A stretch of 58,990 bases of DNA from positions 1-58,990 of the forward strand of contig NZ_SMKG01000017.1 of the NCBI RefSeq assembly GCF_004348525.1. Direction: 5' to 3'. How positions within the stretch are numbered: the stretch's first letter is position 1; every line of letters starts with the position of its first letter. Source of the stretch: Micromonospora sp. 15K316. GTDB lineage: Bacteria; Actinomycetota; Actinomycetes; Mycobacteriales; Micromonosporaceae. Below, piece by piece: positions 22,758 through 30,693 of this stretch. The translations under genes were made by a program, and so were the position numbers. The notes beneath the pieces were generated by a model that ran no database searches, was not told the origin of the DNA, and saw only the letters and a program-made list of their open reading frames with translations.

Positions 22758-24161
22758 CTAGCCGAAGCGGCGCACCTCGGCGGCGCGGCCGGAGTAGCCG
22801 GGCCAGCCCTGGGCGGTCAGCGCCTCGGCGCCGCCGGAGGCGAACGACAACCACGCCGAGCGGATCGGCGCACCGCGGTCGGACAGCTCGGCCCAGCTCA
22901 CTCCGGCGAGCATCGGCGCGTTCGCCCACGCGGACTCGTCGCCGAAGATCAGGGGCAGGTCACTGGTGTGGCAGGCACGGTACGGCGAGGTCGACGCCGG
23001 ATCGTCGATGCGGTACGCGAAGACCCGGGCGCCGGCCCGGGCGAGCAGCCGCCCGAACCGGAGGGTGGGCCGGGTGAAGACCGCCCGCGTCACCGCGTCG
23101 ACGAGCCCGTCCTCGACGGCGCGCCCGACCAGCGGCACCCGCCGGGAGAGCGGACCGCCGGCCAGGTAGTAGGCGATCTCGCGGCGGGTGGTGCCGAGCA
23201 CCACCTCCAGGTTCCCGGCGCCCTCGCGGGCGGCGGCCCGCCAACCCGGTACGTCCGGCAGCGGATCCGCGCCGGCGACCGGCCCGTACACCGGGGCCAT
23301 GCCGAATCCGGCGTGACCCGACATGTCCCGCTCGCTCGACTGCTGCGCCGCGAGCACCTCCGTCGTCGACGCCTCCCACGGATCCCGTCCCAGCCGGGTG
23401 AGGAAGCGCTCGGCCACCCGTGCGGCCAGCGCGGGTTTGCCCAGTCCCAGGCCCAGCGGCGGGCTCTGCAGCACGGCCCGGCGCAGCAGCGGGCGGGCCT
23501 GCGCCACGCCCAGCAGGCAGGCCACCGAGTGGGCGCCCGACGACTGCCCCACCACCGTGACGTTCTCCGGGTCGCCGCCCAGGTCCGCCGCGTTCTCCCG
23601 TACCCAGCGCAGCGCCTCGATCTGGTCGAGGAGGCCGAGGTTGCCGGGGGAGACGCCCGGCGCCCGCAGGTAGCCGAGCACGCCGAGCCGGTAGTTGACG
23701 CTCACCACGACCACGTCGCCGTCCCGGGCGAGCCGGTCGGTCCGGTAGCGGTCCCAGGAGCCGGCGCCGGATCGGTACGAGCCGCCGTGCAGCCAGACCA
23801 GCACCGGCCGGCGCGCCCGGTCGGCGGCCGGGGTGACGATCGTCAGGTTCAGGCAGTCCTCCGACTGCGCGCTCACCTCGGACCTGCCGGCGGGCTTCAC
23901 GGACCGGTCCGCTGGCTGCGGGCTGGCGTCGCCGTGCTCCCGCGCGTCGCGTACCCCGGACCAGGGCTTCTCGGGCACGGGCGGGGCGAACCGTGCCGCG
24001 GTCGCGTAGCGGACGCCCCGCAGGATCGTCAGCCCGTTCTCGCGTACGCCGCGCAGGGTGCCGCCGCGCACGGCGACCAGCACGTCCCGCGCGGTCGGCG
24101 CCGCCTCGGCGGCTACGACGTCGAGACTGGCGCCGTCCTGCGTGACCGGCTCCGTCGTCAC
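22758..24161 (-). CDS. Type B carboxylesterase/lipase family protein
   Basis: This 467-residue alpha/beta hydrolase has the family's oxyanion segment VWLHGGSYRSGAG and the nucleophile elbow GQSSGAHS. The Ser sits in GQSSG where GESAG is commoner, so the pattern G-x-S-x-G is kept. The catalytic His is likely the one in YRACHTSDLPLIFG. SEDCLNLTIVTP is the usual N-terminal signature. There is no signal peptide, so it is probably cytoplasmic. Carboxylesterases hydrolyse esters of small alcohols and acids; the substrate is unknown. The gene is 152 bp downstream of the MFS gene on the same strand, separated by a strong hairpin, so it is probably a separate unit. Confidence 0.92.
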   Translation of the reverse strand: MTTEPVTQDGASLDVVAAEAAPTARDVLVAVRGGTLRGVRENGLTILRGVRYATAARFAPPVPEKPWSGVRDAREHGDASPQPADRSVKPAGRSEVSAQSEDCLNLTIVTPAADRARRPVLVWLHGGSYRSGAGSWDRYRTDRLARDGDVVVVSVNYRLGVLGYLRAPGVSPGNLGLLDQIEALRWVRENAADLGGDPENVTVVGQSSGAHSVACLLGVAQARPLLRRAVLQSPPLGLGLGKPALAARVAERFLTRLGRDPWEASTTEVLAAQQSSERDMSGHAGFGMAPVYGPVAGADPLPDVPGWRAAAREGAGNLEVVLGTTRREIAYYLAGGPLSRRVPLVGRAVEDGLVDAVTRAVFTRPTLRFGRLLARAGARVFAYRIDDPASTSPYRACHTSDLPLIFGDESAWANAPMLAGVSWAELSDRGAPIRSAWLSFASGGAEALTAQGWPGYSGRAAEVRRFG

Positions 24162-24265
24162 TGTGCCTCCGCCCCTCTCGCCGACACCGCCACCGCCGGG
24201 GGCCGGACGGCGACCACCCGGCGGGGAGGACCGCGCAACGGTAGCCCCACGGTCGGGCCGGCGAG

Positions 24266-24298
24266 GATGGCGTACGTCTCCACGAGACGTACGCCATC
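24266..24298. terminator. Perfect 15-bp stem-loop between mfs and carboxylesterase genes
   Basis: GATGGCGTACGTCTC (24266-24280) pairs perfectly with 24284-24298 around a CAC loop. It follows the MFS stop by 15 bp on the minus strand and lies about 105 bp before the esterase start. A terminator is the simplest reading; because its arms are a long inverted repeat, an operator role cannot be excluded. Confidence 0.7.
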
Positions 24299-24313
24299 AG
24301 CGGGCGGAGTGGG

Positions 24314-25504
24314 TCAGGCGCGCGCCTTCTTCGCGTTCCTGCGCAGCCCGACGAGCGCGACGGCGGCCAGCAGGATGATGGCGACGCTGTACTCGTCGGC
24401 TGTCATGGGCAGGCCCCCGCCGTAGACCACGAGGAAGCCCGCGATGACCGCGGGCAGGCCGAAGCCCACGTAGCAGACGATGTAGAGCAGGGACAGGACG
24501 CTGGCGCGTTCGTGCGCCTCGACCAGCGGCAGGACGGTCTTGAGACTGCCCTGGAAGCCCGCGCCGAAGCCGACGCCGCCCAGCGCGATACCGACGAAGA
24601 AGCCGGCGACGAGGTCCATCATGACCGACACCAGCGTGACGATCATGCCCAGGATGAGCGCGGCGATACCGGTGAGCATGATCGTGCGCGCGGGGGCGTT
24701 GCGCAGCAGGATCACGGTGATGGACGAGAGGCCGGCGAAGACGAACAGCGCCACCCCGCCGACCACGACCGAGGTGGGCCCGAGGGTACGGACGAGCGCG
24801 GGGCCGAGTGCCCCGTAGAAGCCGGCCAGCGCCCAGGCGGCGAAGAGGACCGGGACGACGCCGAGCACCGGCCCGCGTACGGCGCGTGGCAGCGTGATCT
24901 CCGGCCGGATGCTCCGCAGCGCCCCGGTCATCGGGGTGACGGTCTCCGGCATCAGCAGGATCCCGACGATCTGGATCAGCAGGACCACGAGCAGGACGAT
25001 GTACACGAGTCGCGTCGGCGCGGGCAGGAACTGGATGAACAGCGCCGACAGCAGCGCTCCGGTGCCGGTGCCGATGCCCGGTGCGAACGAGTTGGCGAGG
25101 GTGCCCCGGGCCCGGTTGATGTCGAGCATGGCGGCGCCGATCGCGCCCGTGGCGGCGCCGGCCGCGAGCCCCTGCACGATCCGGGCGGCCAGCAGCGTGG
25201 GTACGCCGTTGGCGAAGATGAAGATGAGCAACGAGGTCATCTGCACCGCGGTCGCGGTGAGCAGGATCGGTCGGCGGCCGACGTAGTCGGAGAGCTTGCC
25301 GAAGGTGAGCAGGGTGCCCAGCACGGCCACGGCGTAGACGGCGAAGACCACGGTGGTGGTGATCGGTGAGAAGTGCCAGTTCGCCTGGTAGATGCCGTAG
25401 AGCGGGGTCGGGGCGGCCGAAGCGGCCAGGAAGGACACCAGGATCGAGGCGAGCAGCACCAGGGAGGCGTTCGGTGAGAGGCGCGCCCGCCCGGCGATGC
25501 TCAT
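24314..25504 (-). CDS. MFS family efflux transporter
   Basis: From the ATG at 25504, preceded by GAGGAG nine bases away, the protein has 396 residues and 12 hydrophobic helices. The inter-helix 2-3 loop GKLSDYVGRRPILL is the canonical MFS signature. RIVQGLAAGAATGAIGAAMLD is motif B/C-like in helices 4-5, typical of drug/proton antiporters (DHA1 type). It should export small hydrophobic compounds driven by protons; the substrate cannot be predicted. No regulator adjoins, although the gene is divergent from nothing and simply follows the DUF72 gene direction. Confidence 0.9.
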   Translation of the reverse strand: MSIAGRARLSPNASLVLLASILVSFLAASAAPTPLYGIYQANWHFSPITTTVVFAVYAVAVLGTLLTFGKLSDYVGRRPILLTATAVQMTSLLIFIFANGVPTLLAARIVQGLAAGAATGAIGAAMLDINRARGTLANSFAPGIGTGTGALLSALFIQFLPAPTRLVYIVLLVVLLIQIVGILLMPETVTPMTGALRSIRPEITLPRAVRGPVLGVVPVLFAAWALAGFYGALGPALVRTLGPTSVVVGGVALFVFAGLSSITVILLRNAPARTIMLTGIAALILGMIVTLVSVMMDLVAGFFVGIALGGVGFGAGFQGSLKTVLPLVEAHERASVLSLLYIVCYVGFGLPAVIAGFLVVYGGGLPMTADEYSVAIILLAAVALVGLRRNAKKARA

Positions 25505-25626
25505 GCTGCCTGCTCCTCGAAGTGACCACGGGCTATCCACCCGACCGACCTGCACCCCAGGTCAGGCCCGGCGGATACCCGCTGCGCACCGTCGCACTCC
25601 GGGCGGCCGGGACGAGGCGCGGACGG

Positions 25627-26478
25627 TCAGAAGAGGGTCAGCGGCTCGACCGGGATCGGGATCGGCAGGGGCGCGAGGTCGGGCACCCGGAGCCGCACCT
25701 CGTCGTGGAAGCGGCGGGCGAGCAGCGGTGCCTCCGCGTTGTCCGGGGTGTGGACGAACATCGTGGGTGAGCGACCCTCGCGCAGCCACCCGGCGACGAT
25801 CTCGACCCAGCGCTGCCAGCCCTCGACCGTCCGTTCGGTGTCGTCGCGCCCGAGGTAGCGGACGATCGGCCGGTCGGTCAGCGCGACCGATCGCAGCGCC
25901 ACCCGAGGCTTCTTGACCCAGGCGTCCCGTTCCGCGTCGCTGGTGGGTGGGCGCCGGAAGAAGGCGGTGGTGTCGAACGGCACCCATTCGGCGGCCACGG
26001 AGGTGAGGGTCCGTTCGAGGAGGCGTGCCGAGCCCGGGTCGTCGAAGAAGGCGGGGTGGCGGACCTCCACGGCGTACTGGTGGGCGGCGGGGAGGCGGCG
26101 CAGGAAGCGGGCGAGCACGGGTACGTCGGTGGGGCCGAACGAGCCCGGCAACTGGACCCAGAGGGCGTGGGCCCGCGGGCCGAGCGGTTCGATCGCGTCG
26201 AGGAACCCGCGCAGCGCCTCGTCGACGTCGCTGAGCCGGCGTTCGTGCGTGATGAGCTTCGGCAGCTTGACCACGAACCGGAAGTCCGGGCCGGTCTGCT
26301 CGGCCCAGGAGGCCACGGTGCCCCGGGCCGGGGTCGCGTAGAAGGTCGTGTTCCCCTCGACCGCGTCGCACCAGCCGGCGTAGTGCCGCAGGCGTGCGTC
26401 GGCCGGGAGTGGATGCGGCAGGAACCGGCCCTGCCAGGCCCGGTGTGACCACATCGCGCAGCCCACGTGAAGACGCAC
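25627..26478 (-). CDS. DUF72 family protein (YecE-like)
   Basis: The 283-residue product has the DUF72 pattern: HVGCAMWSHRAWQGRFLP at the start, YAGWCDAVEGNTTFYATP, FRFVVKLPKLITHERRL, and a late MFVHTPDNAEAPLLARRFH. The fold is a TIM-barrel-like enzyme with conserved Asp/Glu and aromatic residues; no activity is established. The GTG start at 26478 begins MRLHVGCAMW directly at the conserved strand. It lies 122 bp upstream of the MFS gene on the same strand. Confidence 0.9.
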   Translation of the reverse strand: MRLHVGCAMWSHRAWQGRFLPHPLPADARLRHYAGWCDAVEGNTTFYATPARGTVASWAEQTGPDFRFVVKLPKLITHERRLSDVDEALRGFLDAIEPLGPRAHALWVQLPGSFGPTDVPVLARFLRRLPAAHQYAVEVRHPAFFDDPGSARLLERTLTSVAAEWVPFDTTAFFRRPPTSDAERDAWVKKPRVALRSVALTDRPIVRYLGRDDTERTVEGWQRWVEIVAGWLREGRSPTMFVHTPDNAEAPLLARRFHDEVRLRVPDLAPLPIPIPVEPLTLF

Positions 26479-26678
26479 CGATTCCCACCCTCCGGTCAGT
26501 CAGAGAACGATCGCCGTCCGCTCCGGTGGGCGTCGGCGGTCGCCGGAAACGGTATCCGGCGGTTGCGTCGGGCCGGCCGGCGTGGCCGCCGCCCGCCCGA
26601 CGGGTGTGCCGGTCGCCTCCCCGTTTGCCGGGGACGGCTGTGGGTAGCCACGCATCTCCGTATCGGGAAGGACGGGTC

Positions 26679-27068
26679 ATGGCCGAGCTGAGTTTCTTCG
26701 ACAAGGTGGCCGACCGGGCCGGCGTCCCGGAGGTGACGGCCCGCGCCCTCACCGAGGCCACCCTGCGTACGCTCGCCGAGCGGATCAGCGGCGCCGAGGC
26801 GGGCGCGCTGGCCGGTCACGTGGCGCACGAGCTCCGCCCGCTGCTGGCCCGGACCGCGCCCGAGGAGCCCGAGGTGTTCGGGTACGACGAGTTCCTGCGC
26901 CGGGTCACCGAGCGCGCCCAGGTGAGTCCGCTCATCGCCGAGCGGGGCGCCGGTGCCGTCCTGCAGACCCTGCACCGCGTCGTCGGTCACCGGGAGTTCC
27001 TGGAGGCGCTGGCGCAGCTGCCGACGGAGATCCAGGCGCTGGCCGAACCGGTGCCGCACACGCCCTGA
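26679..27068 (+). CDS. DUF2267 family protein
   Basis: The ATG at 26679 has GGGAAGGAC a few bases upstream and gives 129 residues. It shows the repeated helical DUF2267 pattern: FDKVADRAGVPEVTARALTEATLRTLAERISGAEAGALAGHVAHELRPLL, then DEFLRRVTERAQVSP and a final LQTLHRVVGHREFLEALAQLP. Members are small, all-helical, often in pairs with stress proteins in actinobacteria; a role is not known. It is convergent with the downstream lipoprotein gene, 12 bp apart. Confidence 0.88.
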   Translation: MAELSFFDKVADRAGVPEVTARALTEATLRTLAERISGAEAGALAGHVAHELRPLLARTAPEEPEVFGYDEFLRRVTERAQVSPLIAERGAGAVLQTLHRVVGHREFLEALAQLPTEIQALAEPVPHTP

Positions 27069-27080
27069 TCGGCTCTCCCG

Positions 27081-27596
27081 TCATCTGGGTAGGGCTTCGA
27101 TCACGCGGCGGAGCGTCTGCTCGTAGCCGTCGGGGCCGCCGAGGCGTTGGAAGCTGCTCATGGTGATCGTGAACGTGCCCGCGTCGGCGATGAGCACCGC
27201 CTGGCCCTCGATGTCCTTGACCGCGACGTAGCCCTTGCCGCCCTGGTCGAGGTCGGTCACCTTCTGGTAGGTCTGGTCGGCCTGGCGGCGCTGGTAGTCG
27301 TACGTCGCCTCGCCGGCGGTCCTGGAGGCGGTCGTGATGGTCAGCGCGGCGACGCCCTGGCCGTCGCCGAAGAGGCAGTTGCCCTGGTCGACGAGCGGCT
27401 GGCCGACGAGTTCGGACGCCTGGGCGGCGTTGAAGGGGCACTTGGGCGGGCTCGCATCGCCCCCGTCGGCGACGTCCGCGCCGTCGATCGGGGCGTCGAT
27501 GTCCGCGCCGGGATCCGGGTCGGTGGGGTCGGCGCTGTCGCAGCCGGCGAGTACCAGGGCGGCCACGCAGAGCGCGGGCACGATCATGCGGCGCAC
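27081..27596 (-). CDS. Putative lipoprotein (DUF3558-like)
   Basis: The GTG at 27596 has a perfect GGAGG (27603-27607 on the minus strand) about six bases upstream, giving 171 residues; a longer frame opens at 27629. A signal peptide ends in lipobox LAGC, followed by an Asp/Pro-rich linker and a compact domain with two Cys (PPKCPFNAAQASELVG and GNCLFGDGQG). These resemble the disulfide and layout of DUF3558 lipoproteins. It would be anchored outside the membrane. Function is unknown. It is divergent, 229 bp away, from the HTH-Clp_N gene. Confidence 0.75.
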   Translation of the reverse strand: MRRMIVPALCVAALVLAGCDSADPTDPDPGADIDAPIDGADVADGGDASPPKCPFNAAQASELVGQPLVDQGNCLFGDGQGVAALTITTASRTAGEATYDYQRRQADQTYQKVTDLDQGGKGYVAVKDIEGQAVLIADAGTFTITMSSFQRLGGPDGYEQTLRRVIEALPR

Positions 27597-27777
27597 GGGA
27601 TGCCTCCGTTCCGTGTCGGGGAGCGCCACCGTCGCGGCCGGATGTCGGGGTGCGGGCTCGACAACCGGAACGGTGGGTCGCGGGGTCGACGTTACGGACG
27701 AGAGCGGTCCTGGAAATCGGGTGTTTCCCTAGCCTTCGAACCTGCCTGCCTTCTCCGTCGCGTGAAACCCGATCGAT

Positions 27778-27824
27778 CGTCAACCGATGGTTGACGCAGC
27801 CCATGCGTCAACCTACAGTTGACG
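27778..27824 (+). promoter_or_regulatory. Tandem operators on a leaderless promoter
   Basis: Two perfect copies of CGTCAAC-N5-GTTGACG lie at 27778-27796 and 27806-27824, 28 bp apart. The first overlaps TTGACG (27791-27796) and the second overlaps TACAGT (27814-27819). These make a -35/-10 pair with a 17-bp spacer, placing transcription start at about 27826, on the ATG. There is no space for a ribosome binding site. Confidence 0.75.
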
Positions 27825-27825
27825 C

Positions 27826-28536
27826 ATGACCGACAACCCCGTACGCCTGGACGACCTGATCCAGGCGATCAAGAAAACGCGCAGCGAGCCGCTGGACCAG
27901 CTCAGCGACGCGGTCCTCGTGGCGGACCACCTCGGCGAGGTCGCCGACCACCTGATCGGGCACTTCGTGGACCAGGCCCGCCGCGCCGGCGCCTCCTGGA
28001 CCGACATCGGCCGCAGCATGGGCGTCAGCAAGCAGGCGGCCCAGAAGCGGTTCGTCGCCAAGGACGCGCCCCTCGACCCGGAGCAGGGCTTCCACCGCTA
28101 CACCCCCCGTGCCCGCAACGTGGTGGTGACGTCGCAGGCCGAGACGCGCACCGCCGGGCACCGCGAGATCCGGCCGGAGCACATCGTGCTGGGACTGCTG
28201 AGCGAGCCGGAGGCGCTCGCCGCGAAGGCGATCGTCGCGCAGGGCGTCACCCTGGAGCAGGTACGCGAGGCGGCGCTGGCCGCGCTGCCGGCGCCCTCGT
28301 CCGAGGAGCTGCCCGCCCTCATCCCGTTCGACGGGCAGGCCAAGAAGGCGCTGGAGCTGACCTTCCGCGAGGCGCTGCGACTGGGGCACAACTACGTCGG
28401 CACCGAGCACATCCTGCTCGCGCTCCTGGAACTGGAGAACGGCAGCGGCGTGCTCTCCGGCCTCGGCGTCGACAAGGCCGCCGCCGAGGCCCACGTCGTC
28501 GCCGCGCTCGAGGAGATCGTGCGGAACCGGGCCTGA
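27826..28536 (+). CDS. Helix-turn-helix protein fused to a double Clp N-terminal domain
   Basis: This 236-residue protein begins with a helical region containing a helix-turn-helix at about 57-76 (SWTDIGRSMGVSKQAAQKRF), which should bind DNA. The rest is two Clp_N repeats (about 90-155 and 165-233), the substrate- and adaptor-binding domain that heads ClpA/ClpC chaperones. No AAA+ ATPase or ClpP-binding loop follows, so this is not a truncated ClpC but an adaptor-like regulator. The ATG directly abuts the second of two perfect inverted repeats and has no Shine-Dalgarno, so the mRNA is probably leaderless and self-regulated. Candidate role: linking protein quality control by ClpC to transcription; that is inference. 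Confidence 0.85.
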   Translation: MTDNPVRLDDLIQAIKKTRSEPLDQLSDAVLVADHLGEVADHLIGHFVDQARRAGASWTDIGRSMGVSKQAAQKRFVAKDAPLDPEQGFHRYTPRARNVVVTSQAETRTAGHREIRPEHIVLGLLSEPEALAAKAIVAQGVTLEQVREAALAALPAPSSEELPALIPFDGQAKKALELTFREALRLGHNYVGTEHILLALLELENGSGVLSGLGVDKAAAEAHVVAALEEIVRNRA

Positions 28537-28551
28537 CCCGGCCGGGTCAGG
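28532..28551. terminator. Palindromic terminator spanning both stop codons
   Basis: CCTGACCCGG followed by CCGGGTCAGG is a perfect 20-bp palindrome. It contains the stop codon of the HTH-Clp_N gene (28534-28536) and, on the other strand, that of the next gene (28547-28549), so it can end both convergent messages. Confidence 0.65.
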
Positions 28552-29062
28552 AAGCGGTGGGGAAGCCGTACCGGGCCACGTGCTCCGGGTCGGCCGGGTC
28601 GACCTGGCGGATGCCGGCGTCGGCGAGGCGCTTGTTGACCTCGTCGAGCTGCTCGCGCACCAGCCGGGCCTCCTCCTCGGTCACCCGCCCCCGGTGCGGC
28701 TTCCCGGCGTGCTCGATGGTGCCGTAGTCGATCCGCTCCGCGCTCTTGCGCGCCTTCGGCGGGCGCACCCGCTCGGCGGTCTTGAGCAACTGCGCCATCG
28801 GCGTGTCGGTCGCCATCGAGTCGAACTCGCTGGCGGTGAGGACCACCCGGCGCGGCTCGCCGTCGGGCTGGTCGTAGACCTCGACCACCGCCACGTCCAG
28901 GGCGGCGTCGTCGATGCTCTCCACCTCGAGTGGGGTGGCCTCCAGCTGCACGGGCCCGGCGACCAGGTCGGGGTGCTCCGACACCACGATGCGGACCACC
29001 TCGTCCTCCGGCTGCAGAACGGTGCCGCTGAAGTCGGAGACACGGATCGTCTTCTTGCCCAT
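28547..29062 (-). CDS. Conserved actinobacterial protein of unknown function
   Basis: The 171-residue protein has no signal peptide or membrane helix. The N-terminal half (1-80) is strand-rich (VRIVVSEHPDLVAGPVQLEATPLEVESIDDAALDVAVVEVY). The C-terminal half is charged and helical (ERVRPPKARKSAERIDYGTIEHAGKPHRGRVTEEEARLVREQL) and ends DPEHVARYGFP. Comparable proteins occur across streptomycetes and relatives; no function is known to me. AGGAG precedes the ATG at 29062. It is convergent with the HTH-Clp_N gene. Confidence 0.75.
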   Translation of the reverse strand: MGKKTIRVSDFSGTVLQPEDEVVRIVVSEHPDLVAGPVQLEATPLEVESIDDAALDVAVVEVYDQPDGEPRRVVLTASEFDSMATDTPMAQLLKTAERVRPPKARKSAERIDYGTIEHAGKPHRGRVTEEEARLVREQLDEVNKRLADAGIRQVDPADPEHVARYGFPTAS

Positions 29063-29168
29063 GGGCGGAGCTACTCCTGTCGTCGGCCGGGTTCGGGACC
29101 AGAAGACGTTACCCGACAGGTGTGCGAAAGCCCGGAGTGGACGGGCCCGTGTGTCGTCGATCCCGCCG

Positions 29169-29369
29169 TCAGCGGCCGCCGCGCCCGTGCCGCGCGGACG
29201 CCCCGGCGGGCAGCTTGTTCAGCTCGGCCCAGCCCAGGGCCCGATCCGGGTCACCCCAGGCCCGGACGCCGCGGTACGGCGGCTGCGCCGGGAACCTGGC
29301 GGGGACTCTCCGGTTGCGCCAGAGGCGCTCGGTGTCCTGCTGGTGCCGGTCGTTCGGCTGATTCGGCAT
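29169..29369 (-). CDS. Small hypothetical protein
   Basis: The ATG at 29369 gives 66 residues (a second ATG at 29399 adds ten) beginning MPNQPNDRHQQDTERLWRNR and ending in an Arg/Gly-rich tail. The composition is Arg, Pro, Gln-rich with no membrane helix, suggesting a small basic protein. Its expression is uncertain: no strong ribosome site, and the 3' half could be antisense read-through. I include it because it fills a gap on a strand that otherwise has genes nearby. Confidence 0.4.
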   Translation of the reverse strand: MPNQPNDRHQQDTERLWRNRRVPARFPAQPPYRGVRAWGDPDRALGWAELNKLPAGASARHGRGGR

Positions 29370-29446
29370 GACCTTACCGTCCCAGAGAAAGGTGTACATG
29401 TATGGAAATGGATGTGACGCGAGGATCAGGCACCCGGTTCCCCTAC

Positions 29447-29504
29447 GCGGTAAGGAATCCGGGCCCGATCCCGGCTACCCCCGCGGCCGGCTGAGCTAAC
29501 CGCC
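29447..29504 (-). pseudogene. tRNA-like relic
   Basis: On the minus strand the stretch begins GGCGGTTAGCTCAGC, which looks like an acceptor and D-arm start. It then shows a T-arm-like hairpin (CCGGG, six-base loop, CCCGG) and ends TTACCGC. GCGGT at the start can pair with ACCGC at the end. The anticodon arm is missing: only about 14 nt separate the D-arm and T-arm-like parts. It is either a degenerate tRNA gene or chance similarity. Confidence 0.25.
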
Positions 29505-29680
29505 GTCGACCGACCGGAAGCGGCCGCCGGTACCGCGTCCGCCCGTGGGGCACCGCCGCGGCGTCGCTCGGGAGGGACCGTCCGTCCACCCCTGGCCGCC
29601 CGCCCGGCGTACGGTGATCAGCGACGAGACCTGGCCGCCGGGCGCCGGGCGGCGCCGGGGCGATTCACGGAGGTGGTGGC

Positions 29681-30343
29681 GTGCTCGACCGGCGGCTCCA
29701 CCTGCACCTGGCCACCTGGCTCGGCCAGTGGCCGGCCGGGCCGGGTCTGCACCTGGTCTCCTCGCACCGGCGCGCCCGCCCGGCCTGGGACGGCCGGCTG
29801 CGGCCCGCGCTCGCGGTCAGCGCCGGGCACAGCACCGTGCTCTCCGTGCCGCCGGACCGGGTCGCGGCGGTGCGGGCGCTCGCCGATCTTCCGCTGGACC
29901 GGTTGATCCCGGCCCTGCCCGCCGCCGTCGGCCTGCCCGACTGGAGCACACACGACGGCCCGTTCCGCTGGAGCCTGGCTCCCGCGCCGCTGCCGGACGT
30001 CGGGGAGTGGATCCCGCGCACCGCACCCGGGCTACCGCCCTGGCTGCGACTCTTCGACTCCGACGTGCTGGTGGTACGCGCCCCGAACGGTCGTTACCTG
30101 GCCGGGGCGGGCGTGAAGCGGCACGACGCGTACGGGCACGAGCTGGCCGTCGGTACCGCGACGGAGGCCCGGGGCCGGGGCCTCGCCCGGCGGCTCGTCG
30201 CCCAGGCCGCCCGTCGGGTGCTCGACGAGGGGGCGGTCCCCACCTATCTGCACGAGCGGAGCAACCACGCGTCGGCCCGGGTGGCCGAGGCCGCGGGGTT
30301 CCCCGACCGGGGCTGGCGCTCGTTCGGGGTGTACCCGCGCTGA
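29681..30343 (+). CDS. GNAT family N-acetyltransferase
   Basis: The GTG at 29681 is preceded by GGAGGTGG, giving 220 residues. The last ~90 residues form the GNAT domain: GVKRHDAYGHELAVGTATEARGRGLARRLVAQAARRVLDEG carries the RGRGLA acetyl-CoA loop, and HERSNHASARVAEAAGFPDRGWRSFGVYP is the typical C-terminus. The first half is a separate, strand-rich region ahead of the domain, perhaps a substrate-binding module. Substrate unknown. About 350 bp of gene-free DNA follows, with a terminator at 30446-30481. Confidence 0.83.
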   Translation: MLDRRLHLHLATWLGQWPAGPGLHLVSSHRRARPAWDGRLRPALAVSAGHSTVLSVPPDRVAAVRALADLPLDRLIPALPAAVGLPDWSTHDGPFRWSLAPAPLPDVGEWIPRTAPGLPPWLRLFDSDVLVVRAPNGRYLAGAGVKRHDAYGHELAVGTATEARGRGLARRLVAQAARRVLDEGAVPTYLHERSNHASARVAEAAGFPDRGWRSFGVYPR

Positions 30344-30445
30344 GCGCCGACGGCGGCGGGTGTCGGGTCGTCGGCCGGGTCGCGGGGAAAGCCGAGGCCG
30401 GCAGCGGGCCCTTGGCTCCGGCGGCCACCGGTGGCCTTGTACAGC

Positions 30446-30481
30446 GCGGACCGTGGATCCCGGGCCGGATCCACGGTCCGC
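30446..30481. terminator. Bidirectional terminator
   Basis: A perfect 15-bp stem, GCGGACCGTGGATCC at 30446-30460 with 30467-30481, and a 6-nt loop. It lies between convergent genes in a 350-bp gap that otherwise holds only a 14-bp palindrome (30423-30436). Confidence 0.8.
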
Positions 30482-30693
30482 AGCCTCCCCCCAGGTCCCC
30501 GTGGGCGCGACCCGCACGCAGGCGGCCGCGTCTTCCGCTGATCACGCTACGTATCGAACGCCTCCGGAGCAAGACGCCTCGCGCCGGTTCGACGTGTCGA
30601 ATAGTGGACTTGACCTGGGAGGAGCCCGATCGCTCCGGCGCGCGGCGTCAGTGACGCAGTGTGCGCTCGGCGGCGTGCGGGGAAGCCCTCCGC

